In this document: one piece after another, positions 33,804-42,295 of the stretch
Layout of the letters: every line of letters begins with the position of its first letter
Position numbering within the stretch: the first letter of the stretch is position 1
From: Solirubrobacterales bacterium
GTDB lineage: Bacteria; Actinomycetota; Thermoleophilia; Solirubrobacterales; 70-9
Length of the DNA stretch: 64,000 nt
Direction: 5' to 3'
NCBI GenBank assembly: GCA_025936755.1
Contig: JAICSS010000002.1
Coordinates: 1 to 64,000, forward strand
Position numbers and translations under genes: made by a program
The notes under the pieces: generated by a model
What the model saw: the letters and a program-made list of their open reading frames with translations, nothing else
Database searches by the model: none
Told to the model about the DNA's origin: nothing

Positions 33804-35678
33804 ATGCGCCGTAGGTGGCCCGCTAGGGTCCGTCCCGGGATGGTCGACACGCCTTGGGGTGCATCGGACACGTTGCGCGGCCGCATGCTGCCGCCCGGTC
33901 CCGCGACTCCGCCCGAGGACGTGGCGCGCAACCAGCGCGAACGGCTCTTCGGCGCCATGGTGGCCAGCGTCGCCAGTCGCGGGTACAGCGCGACCAGGGT
34001 CACCGACCTGATCGAGCTGTCGGGGATCTCGAGGCGCAGCTTCTACGCCCTCTACCCCGACAAGGAAGCGTGCTTCAGGGAGGTGGTCGAGGAGATCGTC
34101 GTGGAGGCGCTCAAACGGGCCGACCCGAGCGACGTCCCGGCCGGCGAGGAGCGCGCCCGTCAGCGCTTCCAGCGCCTCGCCGCGGCGGTGATCGAGCAGC
34201 CGGCGGCGGCTCGCCTCTGCCTGATCGAGGCCCACGCCGCTGGCCCGGAGGCGCTGCGGCCGGTCGAGGACGCGGTCGCCGCGGTCGAGAAGCTGATGCG
34301 GATCCGCGCCGCCGAAATGCCCGAGCGGGCCGGTACCCCGCCGGAGATGATCGGCGCCCTGGTCGGGTCCGCGATCGAGGTCGTCCGCACCCGCTTGCGA
34401 AGGGGCGAGGAGAGGGAGCTGGCGGAGCTGGCCGCCCCGCTGACGGACTTCCTCCTCGCCTACCGCCCACCGCCGCGGCCGTTGCGGCTCGGCACCCGCC
34501 TCCCCACCGCGGCGCCGGAAACCCTCGCCGGCCACGACCACCAGGAGCGGGCGTTGCGCGCCTTCGCCGCCGTGGTCGCCGAGCGCGGCTACGAGAACAC
34601 CACGATCGAGGAGGTCGTGAGGCGGGCCTCGATGTCGCCGACGACCTTCTACGCGAACTTCGCGGGCAAGCGCGAGGCCCTGGTCGCCGCGATCGACAAC
34701 GCCGGCGCCCAGCTGGCGGCGGCGGTGGTCCCGTCCTACCGGCGCAATCCCGACTGGCCCCACGCCCTGCGTGCGGCCTACGTGACCCTCTTCAACTTCA
34801 TGGCCTCCCGCCCGGCGATGGCCCACCTGGTCCTGGTCGACGTCTACGCCGCCGGCCCGGAGGCGCTGTCCCGCAGAGAAGAGGCCCTGCGCTCGCTGAG
34901 GCAGATGCTCGAGGAGGGCCGCCGGCGCGCCCCCGAGGTATCGGATCTTGCGATCGAGGCGATCCTCGGCGCCGTCGCCTCCCTCGCCTACAGGCAGGCG
35001 CGGGAAGGAGGGGCGCGGTCCCTGCCGGCGCTGGCTCCCCTCTGCGCCTACCTCAGCCTCGCCCCCTTCATCGGCGCCGAACAGGCCTGCGCGGTCGCCA
35101 ACGGCGAGGCGTCGAGCGGCGGGACCCCGGAGCAGATGGGAGAGGCGGGTCGCGAGCGCGAGCTCGTCCTCCACACGCTCAACCGGCTGGGACGCCCGGC
35201 CGACGTGGAGGAGGTCTCCCGCGAACTGGAAGCGCCGACCGCGGAGGTGGAGGCGCACCTGGAGGCGCTCGTCGCCGACGGGGTGGCCAATCGCGAGCGG
35301 GGGGACGAAGGCGGAACCCGCTACATGATCCACATGCCTCCGATCGGGGAGGAGGAGTGGGCGGCGATGAGCCAGCCCGAGCGGGAAAGGATCTCCCAGC
35401 ACATCGGCTACATGGTGCTCGAGGACGTCTCGCAGTCGGTCAAGGCGAAGACCTTCGACCGCCGCCCGGAGCGCGTCCTCGCGCGGATGGTTGGCTGGAT
35501 CGACGACCAGGGGATGCTGGAATTGAGGGACCTCCACATCGAGGGCGCCTTGGCGACGATGGAGGTGATCGAGCGCAGCGAAGAGCGCCTACGGGGAAAA
35601 GGCGACCGGGGGTTCCCGGTCCGCGCCGTGCAGACCGTCTTCGAGCTGCCGGAGGACGGCAGCGCGTCGGAGTCCTAG
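33804..35678 (+). CDS. Double TetR regulator with C-terminal winged helix
   Basis: This protein of about 624 residues contains two complete TetR-type domains in one chain. The first HTH is at RVTDLIELSGISRRSFYALY and the second at TIEEVVRRASMSPTTFYANF, each followed by a helical ligand-type domain. A winged-helix segment follows (LVLHTLNRLGRPADVEEVSR, LEALVADGVANRERG), then a domain of about 100 residues (AKTFDRRPERVLARMVGWID) like transcriptional effector domains. A fused double TetR could act as a pseudo-dimer on an asymmetric or long operator. ATG 33804 follows TATAGAT-N6; ATGs at 33840 and 33885 are alternatives. It faces the secreted operon across an AT-rich region holding two inverted repeats. 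Confidence 0.87.
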   Translation: MRRRWPARVRPGMVDTPWGASDTLRGRMLPPGPATPPEDVARNQRERLFGAMVASVASRGYSATRVTDLIELSGISRRSFYALYPDKEACFREVVEEIVVEALKRADPSDVPAGEERARQRFQRLAAAVIEQPAAARLCLIEAHAAGPEALRPVEDAVAAVEKLMRIRAAEMPERAGTPPEMIGALVGSAIEVVRTRLRRGEERELAELAAPLTDFLLAYRPPPRPLRLGTRLPTAAPETLAGHDHQERALRAFAAVVAERGYENTTIEEVVRRASMSPTTFYANFAGKREALVAAIDNAGAQLAAAVVPSYRRNPDWPHALRAAYVTLFNFMASRPAMAHLVLVDVYAAGPEALSRREEALRSLRQMLEEGRRRAPEVSDLAIEAILGAVASLAYRQAREGGARSLPALAPLCAYLSLAPFIGAEQACAVANGEASSGGTPEQMGEAGRERELVLHTLNRLGRPADVEEVSRELEAPTAEVEAHLEALVADGVANRERGDEGGTRYMIHMPPIGEEEWAAMSQPERERISQHIGYMVLEDVSQSVKAKTFDRRPERVLARMVGWIDDQGMLELRDLHIEGALATMEVIERSEERLRGKGDRGFPVRAVQTVFELPEDGSASES

Positions 35679-35689
35679 CTACAGCTGGC

Positions 35690-36142
35690 TCAGGTCGTCC
35701 GAGCTCTGCCGGTGGCCCGCGCTTCGGCCTCCGGGTCGCTGGCCGCGTAGGCGCCGAGGCCGAGGACGCCGAGGATCAGGTGGAGGAAGTTGTCCTCGGT
35801 GTTGACGGGGACGAAGCCGAGGATCGACTCGTGGTTGCCGATGACGAAGCCCCAGATCGCGACGACGATGTAGATGGCGCCGAAGACGAGCGCGTAGGTG
35901 CGCGAGGCGCGGGCGCCGGCGGAGAAGGCGAGCAGGCCGGCGACGCCGCTGGCGATGTGGATGAGGTTGTGCCAGGCGTTGACGTCGAGGATGCCGAGCA
36001 CCGCGTCGACGTTGCCGGGGCTGCCGAAGGAGGCGCTGTAGAAGAAGCCGATGATGCCGGCCACCAGCAGCACGGCGCCGATCAGCCCGGCGTAGAGGCT
36101 GGCGGGGGAATAGTCGTTGTCGCGGTAGGTGGTGTCGGCCAT
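35690..36142 (-). CDS. DUF4383 four-helix membrane protein
   Basis: This is a 150-residue inner-membrane protein with four transmembrane helices, matching the DUF4383 family in length and pattern (NAWHNLIHIASGVAGLLAFS, TEDNFLHLILGVLGLGA). The paired NxxHxxxG motifs in helices 2 and 4 suggest an internal repeat. Function is unknown. ATG 36142 is chosen because GGAAGGAG stands just before it; the frame extends 66 bp further upstream without family-like sequence. It ends 11 bp from the end of the convergent TetR-TetR gene. Confidence 0.88.
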   Translation of the reverse strand: MADTTYRDNDYSPASLYAGLIGAVLLVAGIIGFFYSASFGSPGNVDAVLGILDVNAWHNLIHIASGVAGLLAFSAGARASRTYALVFGAIYIVVAIWGFVIGNHESILGFVPVNTEDNFLHLILGVLGLGAYAASDPEAEARATGRARTT

Positions 36143-36209
36143 CTCTTGCGCTCCTTCCCGAAGGCTGTGGACGAGGGTTCCTAGGGGATTTACCCCTCGG
36201 CGGGCCACC

Positions 36210-36881
36210 TCAATCCGACTTCGCCTCCGCGTAGGCCGCCGCCCGGCCTTCCTGGCTGGCGCGGTAGGCGGGGCCGCGCAGGCGGTTGAGCAGCCCGACC
36301 AGCTCCAGCCCGCCCCCGGTATGGGTCGGGTCGAAGCCGAGCCGCTCGGTCTGCGCCGGCGGCAGCCGCTCGCCGAGCGAGAGCCTTGCGAGCGGCTTCC
36401 AACCGCCGCGCAGCCCGGCGACCTCGAGCTCGAACTCGAGCCCGCCGACCTCGCGCTCGCGCAGCTCCGCCAGCTTCGGGCCCGGCCGTGGCGCCCGGGC
36501 CCGGGCGCCGAGCAGCACCGTCTCGCCGCGTAGCCGATACGGGAGGACGGTGGAGTAGGGCAGGTCGCAGAAGCCGCGGCTGGGGAGCAGCGCGTGACGG
36601 CCGCCGGGCGGCCGCGCCGAGCTAACCATCAACAGGTCCTGGTGGCACCCGGACCCGTAGGCGTCGGGGACCCTGATCGCCAGCCCACAGGGGTCGGGCA
36701 GCCACTCCGGCAGCCCGAGGGCGCGGGAAAGGCGAACCAGCACCTCGCGCTCCTCCCCCAGGGCGCCGGCCCCCGCCGCCGCACCCGCGCTGGGACTGAG
36801 CCGGCCGGAGAACCCCGCTCCGAAGGGATGGAAGCCGCGCTTGCGACGAGCGCGGGAGAGGCTCCGGAAGAGGGCTTTCAC
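36210..36881 (-). CDS. Conserved hypothetical protein, possibly distantly catalase-like
   Basis: This is a 223-residue protein with no signal peptide. The segments FHPFGAGFSGRLSP, LVRLSRALGLPEWLPDP, GLAIRVPDAYG and HQDLLMVSS resemble an actinobacterial family loosely related to the catalase fold (small heme-type catalase-like proteins), but the heme-ligand tyrosine region is not clear and activity should not be assumed. GTG 36881 follows GAAGGGG. It begins 19 bp after the peptide-binding lipoprotein gene and so is probably co-transcribed with it; no functional link is evident. Confidence 0.6.
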   Translation of the reverse strand: MKALFRSLSRARRKRGFHPFGAGFSGRLSPSAGAAAGAGALGEEREVLVRLSRALGLPEWLPDPCGLAIRVPDAYGSGCHQDLLMVSSARPPGGRHALLPSRGFCDLPYSTVLPYRLRGETVLLGARARAPRPGPKLAELREREVGGLEFELEVAGLRGGWKPLARLSLGERLPPAQTERLGFDPTHTGGGLELVGLLNRLRGPAYRASQEGRAAAYAEAKSD

Positions 36882-36900
36882 CCCCTTCGGCTACCCGCTC

Positions 36901-38517
36901 CTACCTGAGCTGAAAGCTGGTCAGGTCCTGCCCGTAGATCGGGCTGACCACGAGTTCTTCGAGGTCGACCGAGTCGGCGACGAAGGTGCCGAGCGTCAGC
37001 GTCCCGAACGGCGCCCACGGCGCCTGTTTCATCACCCGGCGATCGAGCGCCGCGTATTCGCGTTCCTGCTGCCGGCCCAGCTGCTGGCGGCCGAGCCGGC
37101 GGATTTCGCGGTCGATCGCCGGGTTGGCGAAGTGCGCCCAGTTGGTGTTGCCGGTGGGGATGATGCTGGCGCCGGAGAGCTGCGGCCGGAAGTAGTCGTC
37201 GGGGTGCGGGTAGTCGAGCAGCCAGTTGCCGAAGCCGGTGTCGAGGTCGGGCGTCTCGGAGTTGCCGATCACGGTGAAGTAGTTCGCCGCCCCGATCACT
37301 TTCAGGGTCACGTCGAAGCCGAGTTCGCTCAACACCTGCTCGTAGTATTCGCCCGCTTCGTCGGTCGGCGGCAGGTCGAGGGTCCAGACCGTGATCTTGC
37401 GATCGGCCGGGTCGGCCCGTTCGACCATTCGCTTCGCCCGCGCCGGTTCGTAGGGGTAGAGGTGGAACCTGCGGTAGCCCGGCATCTGCGGCGGCAGCAC
37501 CTGCTGGGTCCCGCGCAGGGTGCCGGCGTAGATGCGTTCGAGCGCCGCCGGGTCGACGGCGTAGTTGACCGCCCGCCGCACCCGCACGTCGTCGAACGGC
37601 GGCTGCTGGGTGTTCATCCAGAAGTAGTAGAGGCTGATCGTCGGGTCCTCGCGGAACTGGCTGCCCTCGTAGCGTTCCCGCACCGCCGCGTAGCGTTCCG
37701 GCGGCGGCGGGTTCTTCATCCAGTCGACTTCACCGCGTTCGACCTCTTCGACCTGGGACACGGGGTTGCTGCGGACCTCGAACTCGATCTTGTCGACGTG
37801 GCCGCCGGGGAGCTGCGGCAGCGCCGGGCCGTTGGCCTTGGCCCACTCGGGATTGCGCGCGTATTCCCAGCTGCGGCCGGGGCGGACTGCGGTGATCATG
37901 TAGGGGCCGGTAGCCGGCGGCGGGCTCTGGGTCTGGTCCTCGGCGGGAGTGCCGGGCGGCAGCGGTGCTCCAAACGGCAGCGCCAGCACGTAGGTGAAGG
38001 TCCCGCTCGGTTCGAGCAGATGGATGACGATCCTGCCCGTCTTGTCGTCGCTGACGATGCCGCGGATCCCGCCCTTCTTCGTCTTCTCGAACCGTTTGGC
38101 TCCGACGATCCCGGTGTAGAAGGAGGAGCCGGCGGAGTTGAGCCGGAAGAGCCGTTCCACCGCGAAGCGGAAGTCCGAGGCCCGCACCGGCGAGCCGTCG
38201 GAGTACTTCAGGCCGGGCCGCAGGCGCAGCGTGTACCGGCGCCCGCCCTGATCGATCTTCGGCAGGCTCCGCGCCAGGCCCGGGATCAACTTCGTGCCCG
38301 CGGTCCCGCTCGCCGGCCGGTAGGTCAGCAGCGGGATGTAGGTCTCGTGCATCGCCGTCGCCCCTTCGAGGGTGAAGGAGAGCGCCGGATCCAGGTAGTC
38401 GGGGAAGGAGTTGTAGGTGCCGCGCAGCGTCTCGCCGCCGCCGGAGCCGCTTTCGCCGGACCCGCAGCCCGCCAGAGCCAAGCAGGCCAGCAGGACGATC
38501 AGCTTACGGTCGAGCAT
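36901..38517 (-). CDS. ABC-transporter substrate-binding lipoprotein, family 5 (oligopeptide type)
   Basis: This 538-residue lipoprotein has the signal sequence LIVLLACLALAGCGSG, with the lipobox cysteine near residue 18. The family-5 (DppA/OppA) pattern is clear: FPDYLDPALSF, LRPGLKYSDGSPVRASDFRF, DDVRVRRAVNYAVDPAAL, YDYP-like LLDYPHPDDYF and NWAHFANPAIDREI. Such proteins bind peptides, nickel or other solutes outside the membrane. No permease or ATPase gene is nearby, so it must share a transporter encoded elsewhere. ATG 38517 follows AGGGAG; the frame upstream is longer but lacks a signal peptide start. Confidence 0.92.
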   Translation of the reverse strand: MLDRKLIVLLACLALAGCGSGESGSGGGETLRGTYNSFPDYLDPALSFTLEGATAMHETYIPLLTYRPASGTAGTKLIPGLARSLPKIDQGGRRYTLRLRPGLKYSDGSPVRASDFRFAVERLFRLNSAGSSFYTGIVGAKRFEKTKKGGIRGIVSDDKTGRIVIHLLEPSGTFTYVLALPFGAPLPPGTPAEDQTQSPPPATGPYMITAVRPGRSWEYARNPEWAKANGPALPQLPGGHVDKIEFEVRSNPVSQVEEVERGEVDWMKNPPPPERYAAVRERYEGSQFREDPTISLYYFWMNTQQPPFDDVRVRRAVNYAVDPAALERIYAGTLRGTQQVLPPQMPGYRRFHLYPYEPARAKRMVERADPADRKITVWTLDLPPTDEAGEYYEQVLSELGFDVTLKVIGAANYFTVIGNSETPDLDTGFGNWLLDYPHPDDYFRPQLSGASIIPTGNTNWAHFANPAIDREIRRLGRQQLGRQQEREYAALDRRVMKQAPWAPFGTLTLGTFVADSVDLEELVVSPIYGQDLTSFQLR

Positions 38518-38665
38518 TGGGCGGAGCTCCCTCATTCCTGGTCGGCTCGCGTTGGATCGAAGATCCAAATGAAACTCACGCAAGGACGCTAGCCGACCCG
38601 GGCCCCGGCGCGAACCGCTTTCGCCGATTCGTCTCCAACTCGGCTTCAGGAATGGCGGCGGCCGC

Positions 38666-39508
38666 CTACGCTTCGGCCTCGACGACGTGGATCGAGGCCG
38701 CTGCCGGGTCGGCGCCGGCCGCCGCGGCCGCGGGGTGCCGATCGGCGCGGTGCAGCCGGACGCCCGCGAAGCCGGCGCGGCGCAGGGCCGCCTCGGTTTC
38801 CGCTTCGTCGCCGCGGTAGACGTGGACCCGGCCGCGGACGAAGGCGCCGAGGACGAGGGCGAAGGCGCGTTCGGATGCGCCGCGGTCGGGGCTGGCGAGC
38901 CGCAGGTCCGCCAGGTAGACGCCGCGATCGAAGCGTCCCAGGACCGTGGCGAGGCGGGCCCAGAGCGCCTCGACGGTCTCGGCGTCGAAATAGGTCAGCA
39001 GCCCCTCGGTCACGATCGCCAGTCCCTTGGCCGGATCCAGGTCCGCGGTCAGCGCTTCGAGGCTGCCGGGGCCGCCGTCGCGGAGGACGTCGAGATCGAC
39101 GACCCGGTGGCAATCGCTCAACGACCCCATCCGCTCCAGCGCCTCCCGCTTGCGCCGCGCCATCGCCGGCAGGTCGGCCTCTATGTAGGTGAGCCGATCG
39201 CCGTAGCGCCGGCTGAAGCGCCAGCCGCGGGGAGACATGCCGCAGGCGGCCTCGACCACCTGGCCGACGCCGCCCTCGATCAAGTCGTCGAGGATCGAGT
39301 CGATGATCCGGTGCCGGGCGAGGAGCAGCCCCTCCAGCGTCGGGCCGCCCAGCGACCTGCTCGCCGCCAGCGGCAGCGCGAGCGCGCCGTTCAGCACCCG
39401 TCCCTGCCAGGTCCGCAGCTGCGGATGCGAGAGCCCGTTCCTGACCCACGTCTCTCCCGTGTAGTGGGCGGTCGGCGAGACCGACCCGGATCCCTCGCTC
39501 CCGGTCAC
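38666..39508 (-). CDS. Class I SAM-dependent methyltransferase (COG3315, leucine-carboxyl-methyltransferase-like)
   Basis: This 280-residue protein of the PPM/LCM-type O-methyltransferase family has no membrane segment. The N-terminal HYTGETWVRNGL and LLLARHRIIDSIL are typical. The SAM-binding region is VEAACGMSPRGWRFSRRYG, with the acidic ribose-binding residue in TYIEADLP. LAIVTEGLLTYFDAE matches the conserved TEGLLxYL block. The methyl acceptor is unknown; relatives act in secondary metabolism. The start is GTG at 39508. It is preceded by the DUF2867 gene on the same strand 31 bp upstream, so co-transcription is possible. Confidence 0.88.
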   Translation of the reverse strand: MTGSEGSGSVSPTAHYTGETWVRNGLSHPQLRTWQGRVLNGALALPLAASRSLGGPTLEGLLLARHRIIDSILDDLIEGGVGQVVEAACGMSPRGWRFSRRYGDRLTYIEADLPAMARRKREALERMGSLSDCHRVVDLDVLRDGGPGSLEALTADLDPAKGLAIVTEGLLTYFDAETVEALWARLATVLGRFDRGVYLADLRLASPDRGASERAFALVLGAFVRGRVHVYRGDEAETEAALRRAGFAGVRLHRADRHPAAAAAGADPAAASIHVVEAEA

Positions 39509-39539
39509 ACGCTCATTCTCCCTGCCACGGACGGCGGCT

Positions 39540-40172
39540 TCATCCCGCCCTCTGCGCTGCCCAACTCCGCTCGACTTCTCGCATCAGCGCCGGGTACACC
39601 ACCAGGTAGCGGAACGGCTTGATCAGGGCCATGTAGGCCCGGCCGAAAGCTCCGCGCGGTTTCACGTAGACGGCCATCTGGCCTTCGCAGCCCCCGCCGT
39701 CCCTCTCCACCCAGGACAGGTGGACGACCCCGTGAACGGTCCGGTTGTCGATCTCGGCCGCCGCCTCGCAGTCGGTGCGGTAGAGGGGGACAAAGGGGAG
39801 CGAGTCGAAGTCGAAGCCCGCCGTGCTGTCACGCAGGTCAGCGGGAAGGCGCCCGCGGAGGGAAGTTTCGTCGGTGCCGGGGATCGGAAGGCCGCCATCC
39901 TCTTCGGCGTCGGCGGGGGACGAGATCTCGCCGAGGTCGAGCCAGGCGCCGAGGCGGTCGCGGAGGTCCCAGAGGAATCGGGCGGGGCGGTTCTCCGTCT
40001 TGCTCGGGTCGAATGATCCGATGAAGTTCAGAAAGTCCTCGAAATCCTCCCTCTCCCCCTCTACGGGCAGAGCCCAGACGTCTTCCAGGGTGAAGTCGGG
40101 GACGAGGTCGTGGATCCGCCACAGGTGACGTACGTGCTCGGCCTTCACGCGCTTCCTCTCGGCTCGTTCCAT
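39540..40172 (-). CDS. DUF2867 domain protein
   Basis: This protein of about 210 residues matches DUF2867 in length and in blocks such as FLNFIGSFDP, FDFDSLPFVPLY, TVHGVVHLSWV and KPFRYLVVYPALMREVERSW. The family has an SRPBCC-like beta fold and no known reaction. It diverges from a TetR gene, and two matching palindromes lie in the shared region; one spans the ATG at 40172, so the TetR protein probably represses this gene. An ATG at 40208 in the same frame is an alternative start and would place that palindrome inside the gene. Confidence 0.82.
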   Translation of the reverse strand: MERAERKRVKAEHVRHLWRIHDLVPDFTLEDVWALPVEGEREDFEDFLNFIGSFDPSKTENRPARFLWDLRDRLGAWLDLGEISSPADAEEDGGLPIPGTDETSLRGRLPADLRDSTAGFDFDSLPFVPLYRTDCEAAAEIDNRTVHGVVHLSWVERDGGGCEGQMAVYVKPRGAFGRAYMALIKPFRYLVVYPALMREVERSWAAQRAG

Positions 40173-40189
40173 ACGCTCTCGTATGGAAC
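40166..40189. promoter_or_regulatory. Perfect 24-bp inverted repeat (putative TetR operator 1)
   Basis: GTTCCATACG and CGTATGGAAC are exact 10-bp inverted repeats around CTCT. The core ATACG-N4-CGTAT is shared with the second palindrome 26 bp to the right. It covers the probable start of the DUF2867 gene. Confidence 0.7.
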
Positions 40190-40214
40190 TTAGGGGACGA
40201 ATTTGCATCTGTCA

Positions 40215-40232
40215 ATACGGTGCCGTATAGAT
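40215..40232 (+). promoter_or_regulatory. Putative TetR operator 2 overlapping the TetR promoter -10 element
   Basis: ATACGGTGCCGTAT (40215-40228) is an inverted repeat with the core ATACG-N4-CGTAT seen in operator 1. It overlaps TATAGAT (40226-40232), which stands six bases before the TetR ATG. Binding would autorepress the regulator. Confidence 0.65.
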
Positions 40233-40238
40233 CTGTGG

Positions 40239-40799
40239 ATGGCGAAGGTGCGAACCCCCCGCGAGGCATGGATCGAGGCGGCGCTGCAGGCGCTGGCCGA
40301 CGGCGGACCGGAGGCAGTCCGGATCGAGGGGCTGGCCGCTCGGCTCGGGGTCTCCAAGGGCGGCTTCTACTGGCACTTCAAGGACCGGGCGGCGCTGCTG
40401 GAGGAGATGCTCGGCAGCTGGGAGCAGCGCGTGGTCGGCGACGTCATCGCCGAGGTCGAGAGCGAGCCGGCGGCGCCGCGCGACAAGCTGCAGCACCTCT
40501 TCGCGCTGGCCTCCTCCGCCTCCGACCTGATGCCGATCGAGCTGGCGCTGCGCGACTGGGCCCGGCGCGACCGGGAAGTCGCGGCCCGTCTGCACCGGGT
40601 CGACAACCGGCGCATGGACTACCTGCGCCAGCTCTTCCGCCCGATCTGCCGCGACGAGGATGAAGCCGAGGCCCGCAGCATCCTCGCCTTCTCCCTCTTC
40701 ATCGGCAGCAACTTCATCCTCGCCGAGCACCGCGGCAGAAGTCGGGCCCAGGTGCTGCGGCTGGCGGACGACTACCTTCTCGCCTCGTCTTCCTCTTGA
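40239..40799 (+). CDS. TetR-family regulator of the DUF2867 gene (inferred)
   Basis: This 186-residue regulator has an N-terminal HTH (RIEGLAARLGVSKGGFYWHF, a standard TetR recognition helix followed by KDRAALLEEML) and a helical C-terminal domain (DLMPIELALRDWARRDREVA, ILAFSLFIGSNFI) typical of TetR_C. ATG 40239 follows TATAGAT-N6 without a ribosome site, so the mRNA is probably leaderless; an earlier TTG at 40203 would cover the operator. Two palindromes with the same core lie between it and the divergent DUF2867 gene, which gives a simple autoregulated repressor circuit. The effector is unknown. Confidence 0.9.
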   Translation: MAKVRTPREAWIEAALQALADGGPEAVRIEGLAARLGVSKGGFYWHFKDRAALLEEMLGSWEQRVVGDVIAEVESEPAAPRDKLQHLFALASSASDLMPIELALRDWARRDREVAARLHRVDNRRMDYLRQLFRPICRDEDEAEARSILAFSLFIGSNFILAEHRGRSRAQVLRLADDYLLASSSS

Positions 40800-40871
40800 A
40801 AAGGTCGCCGGATTCAGACCCATCCGATTTCGACCCCACTCCACTGTGGCCAGAATCGGATGCGCCGGGTG

Positions 40872-40901
40872 GTGACATCTAAGCCAGCACCCGGCTAACT
40901 T
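40872..40901 (+). promoter_or_regulatory. Putative leaderless promoter (GTGACA-N18-TAACTT) of the luciferase-like gene
   Basis: GTGACA (40872-40877) and TAACTT (40896-40901) are 18 bases apart, and six bases separate TAACTT from ATG 40908. No Shine-Dalgarno is present. The rest of 40800-40907 holds nothing else recognisable. Confidence 0.5.
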
Positions 40902-40907
40902 CGAGCG

Positions 40908-41891
40908 ATGCCGAAGGTCTCTCTCCCGCTCTCGATCCTCGACCTCGCCGCGGTGGGCCGCGAGGAGACGGTCGCCGAGAGCTTCGCCGGCAGCCTCGAG
41001 CTGGCGCGGGCGGCGGAGCGCGGCGGCTACCGGCGCATCTGGTACGCCGAGCACCACAACATCTCCTCGATCGCCTCCTCGGCGACCGCGGTCCTGATCG
41101 CCCACGTCGCCGCCCACACCGAGACGATCCGGCTCGGGGCCGGCGGGGTGATGCTGCCCAACCACTCGCCGCTGGTGATCGCCGAGCAGTTCGGGACCCT
41201 GGAGACGCTGCACCCGGGGCGGATCGACCTCGGCCTCGGCCGGGCGCCGGGCACCGACCAGCGGACCTGGACGGCGCTGCGGCGCGACCCGCGGGCCAGC
41301 GACCGCTTCCCCCAGGACGTCGTCGAGCTGCAGAAGCTCCTCGGCGACGAGAGCCCGCTGCCGGGGATCAGGGCGATTCCCGGCCAGGGCACCCACGTCC
41401 CCCTCTACATCCTCGGCTCCTCCCTCTTCGGGGCCGAGCTGGCGGCCGAGCTCGGCCTCCCCTACGCCTTCGCCTCCCACTTCGCGCCCCGCTTCCTGCA
41501 CGAGGCGCTCGCGCTCTACCGCGAAGGGTTCAAGCCCTCCCGGCAGCAGGCGGAGCCCTACGCGATCGCCGGCGTCGGCGTGATCGCCGCCGACAGCGCC
41601 GAGAGCGCCGCCGCCCAGCTCGAGGCCGCCCGCCGCATCCGCGCCCGCGCCCTCTTCGGCCGCGGCCGCAAGTTGAGCGAGGACGACGTCACCGCTCTGC
41701 TCGCCTCCTCCCAGGGCGCCGCCGTCGACGAGATGCTCGCCTGCACCGCCGTCGGCCTGGCCGAGGAGGTGGTCGCCTACCTGAACGGCTTCGCCGCGGA
41801 CACCGGCGCCGACGAGCTGATGACGGTCCACTACTCCGACTCGGTGCCCAACCGCCTACGCTCGGTGGAGCTCCTCGCGGCATCCGCATGA
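40908..41891 (+). CDS. LLM-class (luciferase-like) flavin-dependent oxidoreductase
   Basis: This 327-residue enzyme of the MsnO8/YhbW-like branch of luciferase-like monooxygenases has a TIM-barrel fold. Family marks are [10 protein letters not shown] at the N-terminus, [11 protein letters not shown] (the EHH motif), [37 protein letters not shown] and [25 protein letters not shown]. It would use FMNH2 or F420 with an unknown substrate. Unlike the downstream trio, it has its own promoter-like element, and the next gene begins 28 bp after its stop. Confidence 0.92.
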   Translation: MPKVSLPLSILDLAAVGREETVAESFAGSLELARAAERGGYRRIWYAEHHNISSIASSATAVLIAHVAAHTETIRLGAGGVMLPNHSPLVIAEQFGTLETLHPGRIDLGLGRAPGTDQRTWTALRRDPRASDRFPQDVVELQKLLGDESPLPGIRAIPGQGTHVPLYILGSSLFGAELAAELGLPYAFASHFAPRFLHEALALYREGFKPSRQQAEPYAIAGVGVIAADSAESAAAQLEAARRIRARALFGRGRKLSEDDVTALLASSQGAAVDEMLACTAVGLAEEVVAYLNGFAADTGADELMTVHYSDSVPNRLRSVELLAASA

Positions 41892-41919
41892 CCAGCCCAC
41901 GAAGAAAGCGACGGCCAGC

Positions 41920-42294
41920 ATGAACGACGGCAACCCCTCCCAGCTGATCGACGAGCGGATCGCCGAGCTCGGCGACTGGCGCGGCGAGACCCTCGCCCGC
42001 GTCCGCGGCCTGATCAGGGAGGCCGACCCCGAGGTGGTCGAGGAGTGGAAATGGCGCAACCCGGTCTGGTCCCACGAGGGGATCGTCTGCACCGGCGAGA
42101 GCTACAAGGACAAGGTGAAGCTGACCTTCGCCAAGGGCGCCTCCCTGGAGGACCCCGCGGGCCTCTTCAACTCCAGCCTCGGCGGCAACACGAGGCGCGC
42201 GCTCGACATCCACGAGGGAGAAGAAATCGACGCCGAAAATTTCAAGGACCTGATCCGCGAAGCCGTGACGCTCAACACCGCCTCGGGCGGCTGA
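41920..42294 (+). CDS. DUF1801 domain protein
   Basis: This 124-residue protein of the DUF1801 (YdhG-like) family is recognised by LARVRGLIREADPEVVEEWKW, RNPVWSHEGIVC and KLTFAKGASLEDP. The family shares a fold with the iron-chaperone-like frataxin relatives of Bacillus, but its role is unknown. Its stop is 1 bp from the start of the next gene, and the next two genes follow at 1 bp as well, so 41920-44318 is probably one operon. Close homologues are common beside DHFR-like proteins, as here. Confidence 0.88.
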   Translation: MNDGNPSQLIDERIAELGDWRGETLARVRGLIREADPEVVEEWKWRNPVWSHEGIVCTGESYKDKVKLTFAKGASLEDPAGLFNSSLGGNTRRALDIHEGEEIDAENFKDLIREAVTLNTASGG

Positions 42295-42295
42295 G

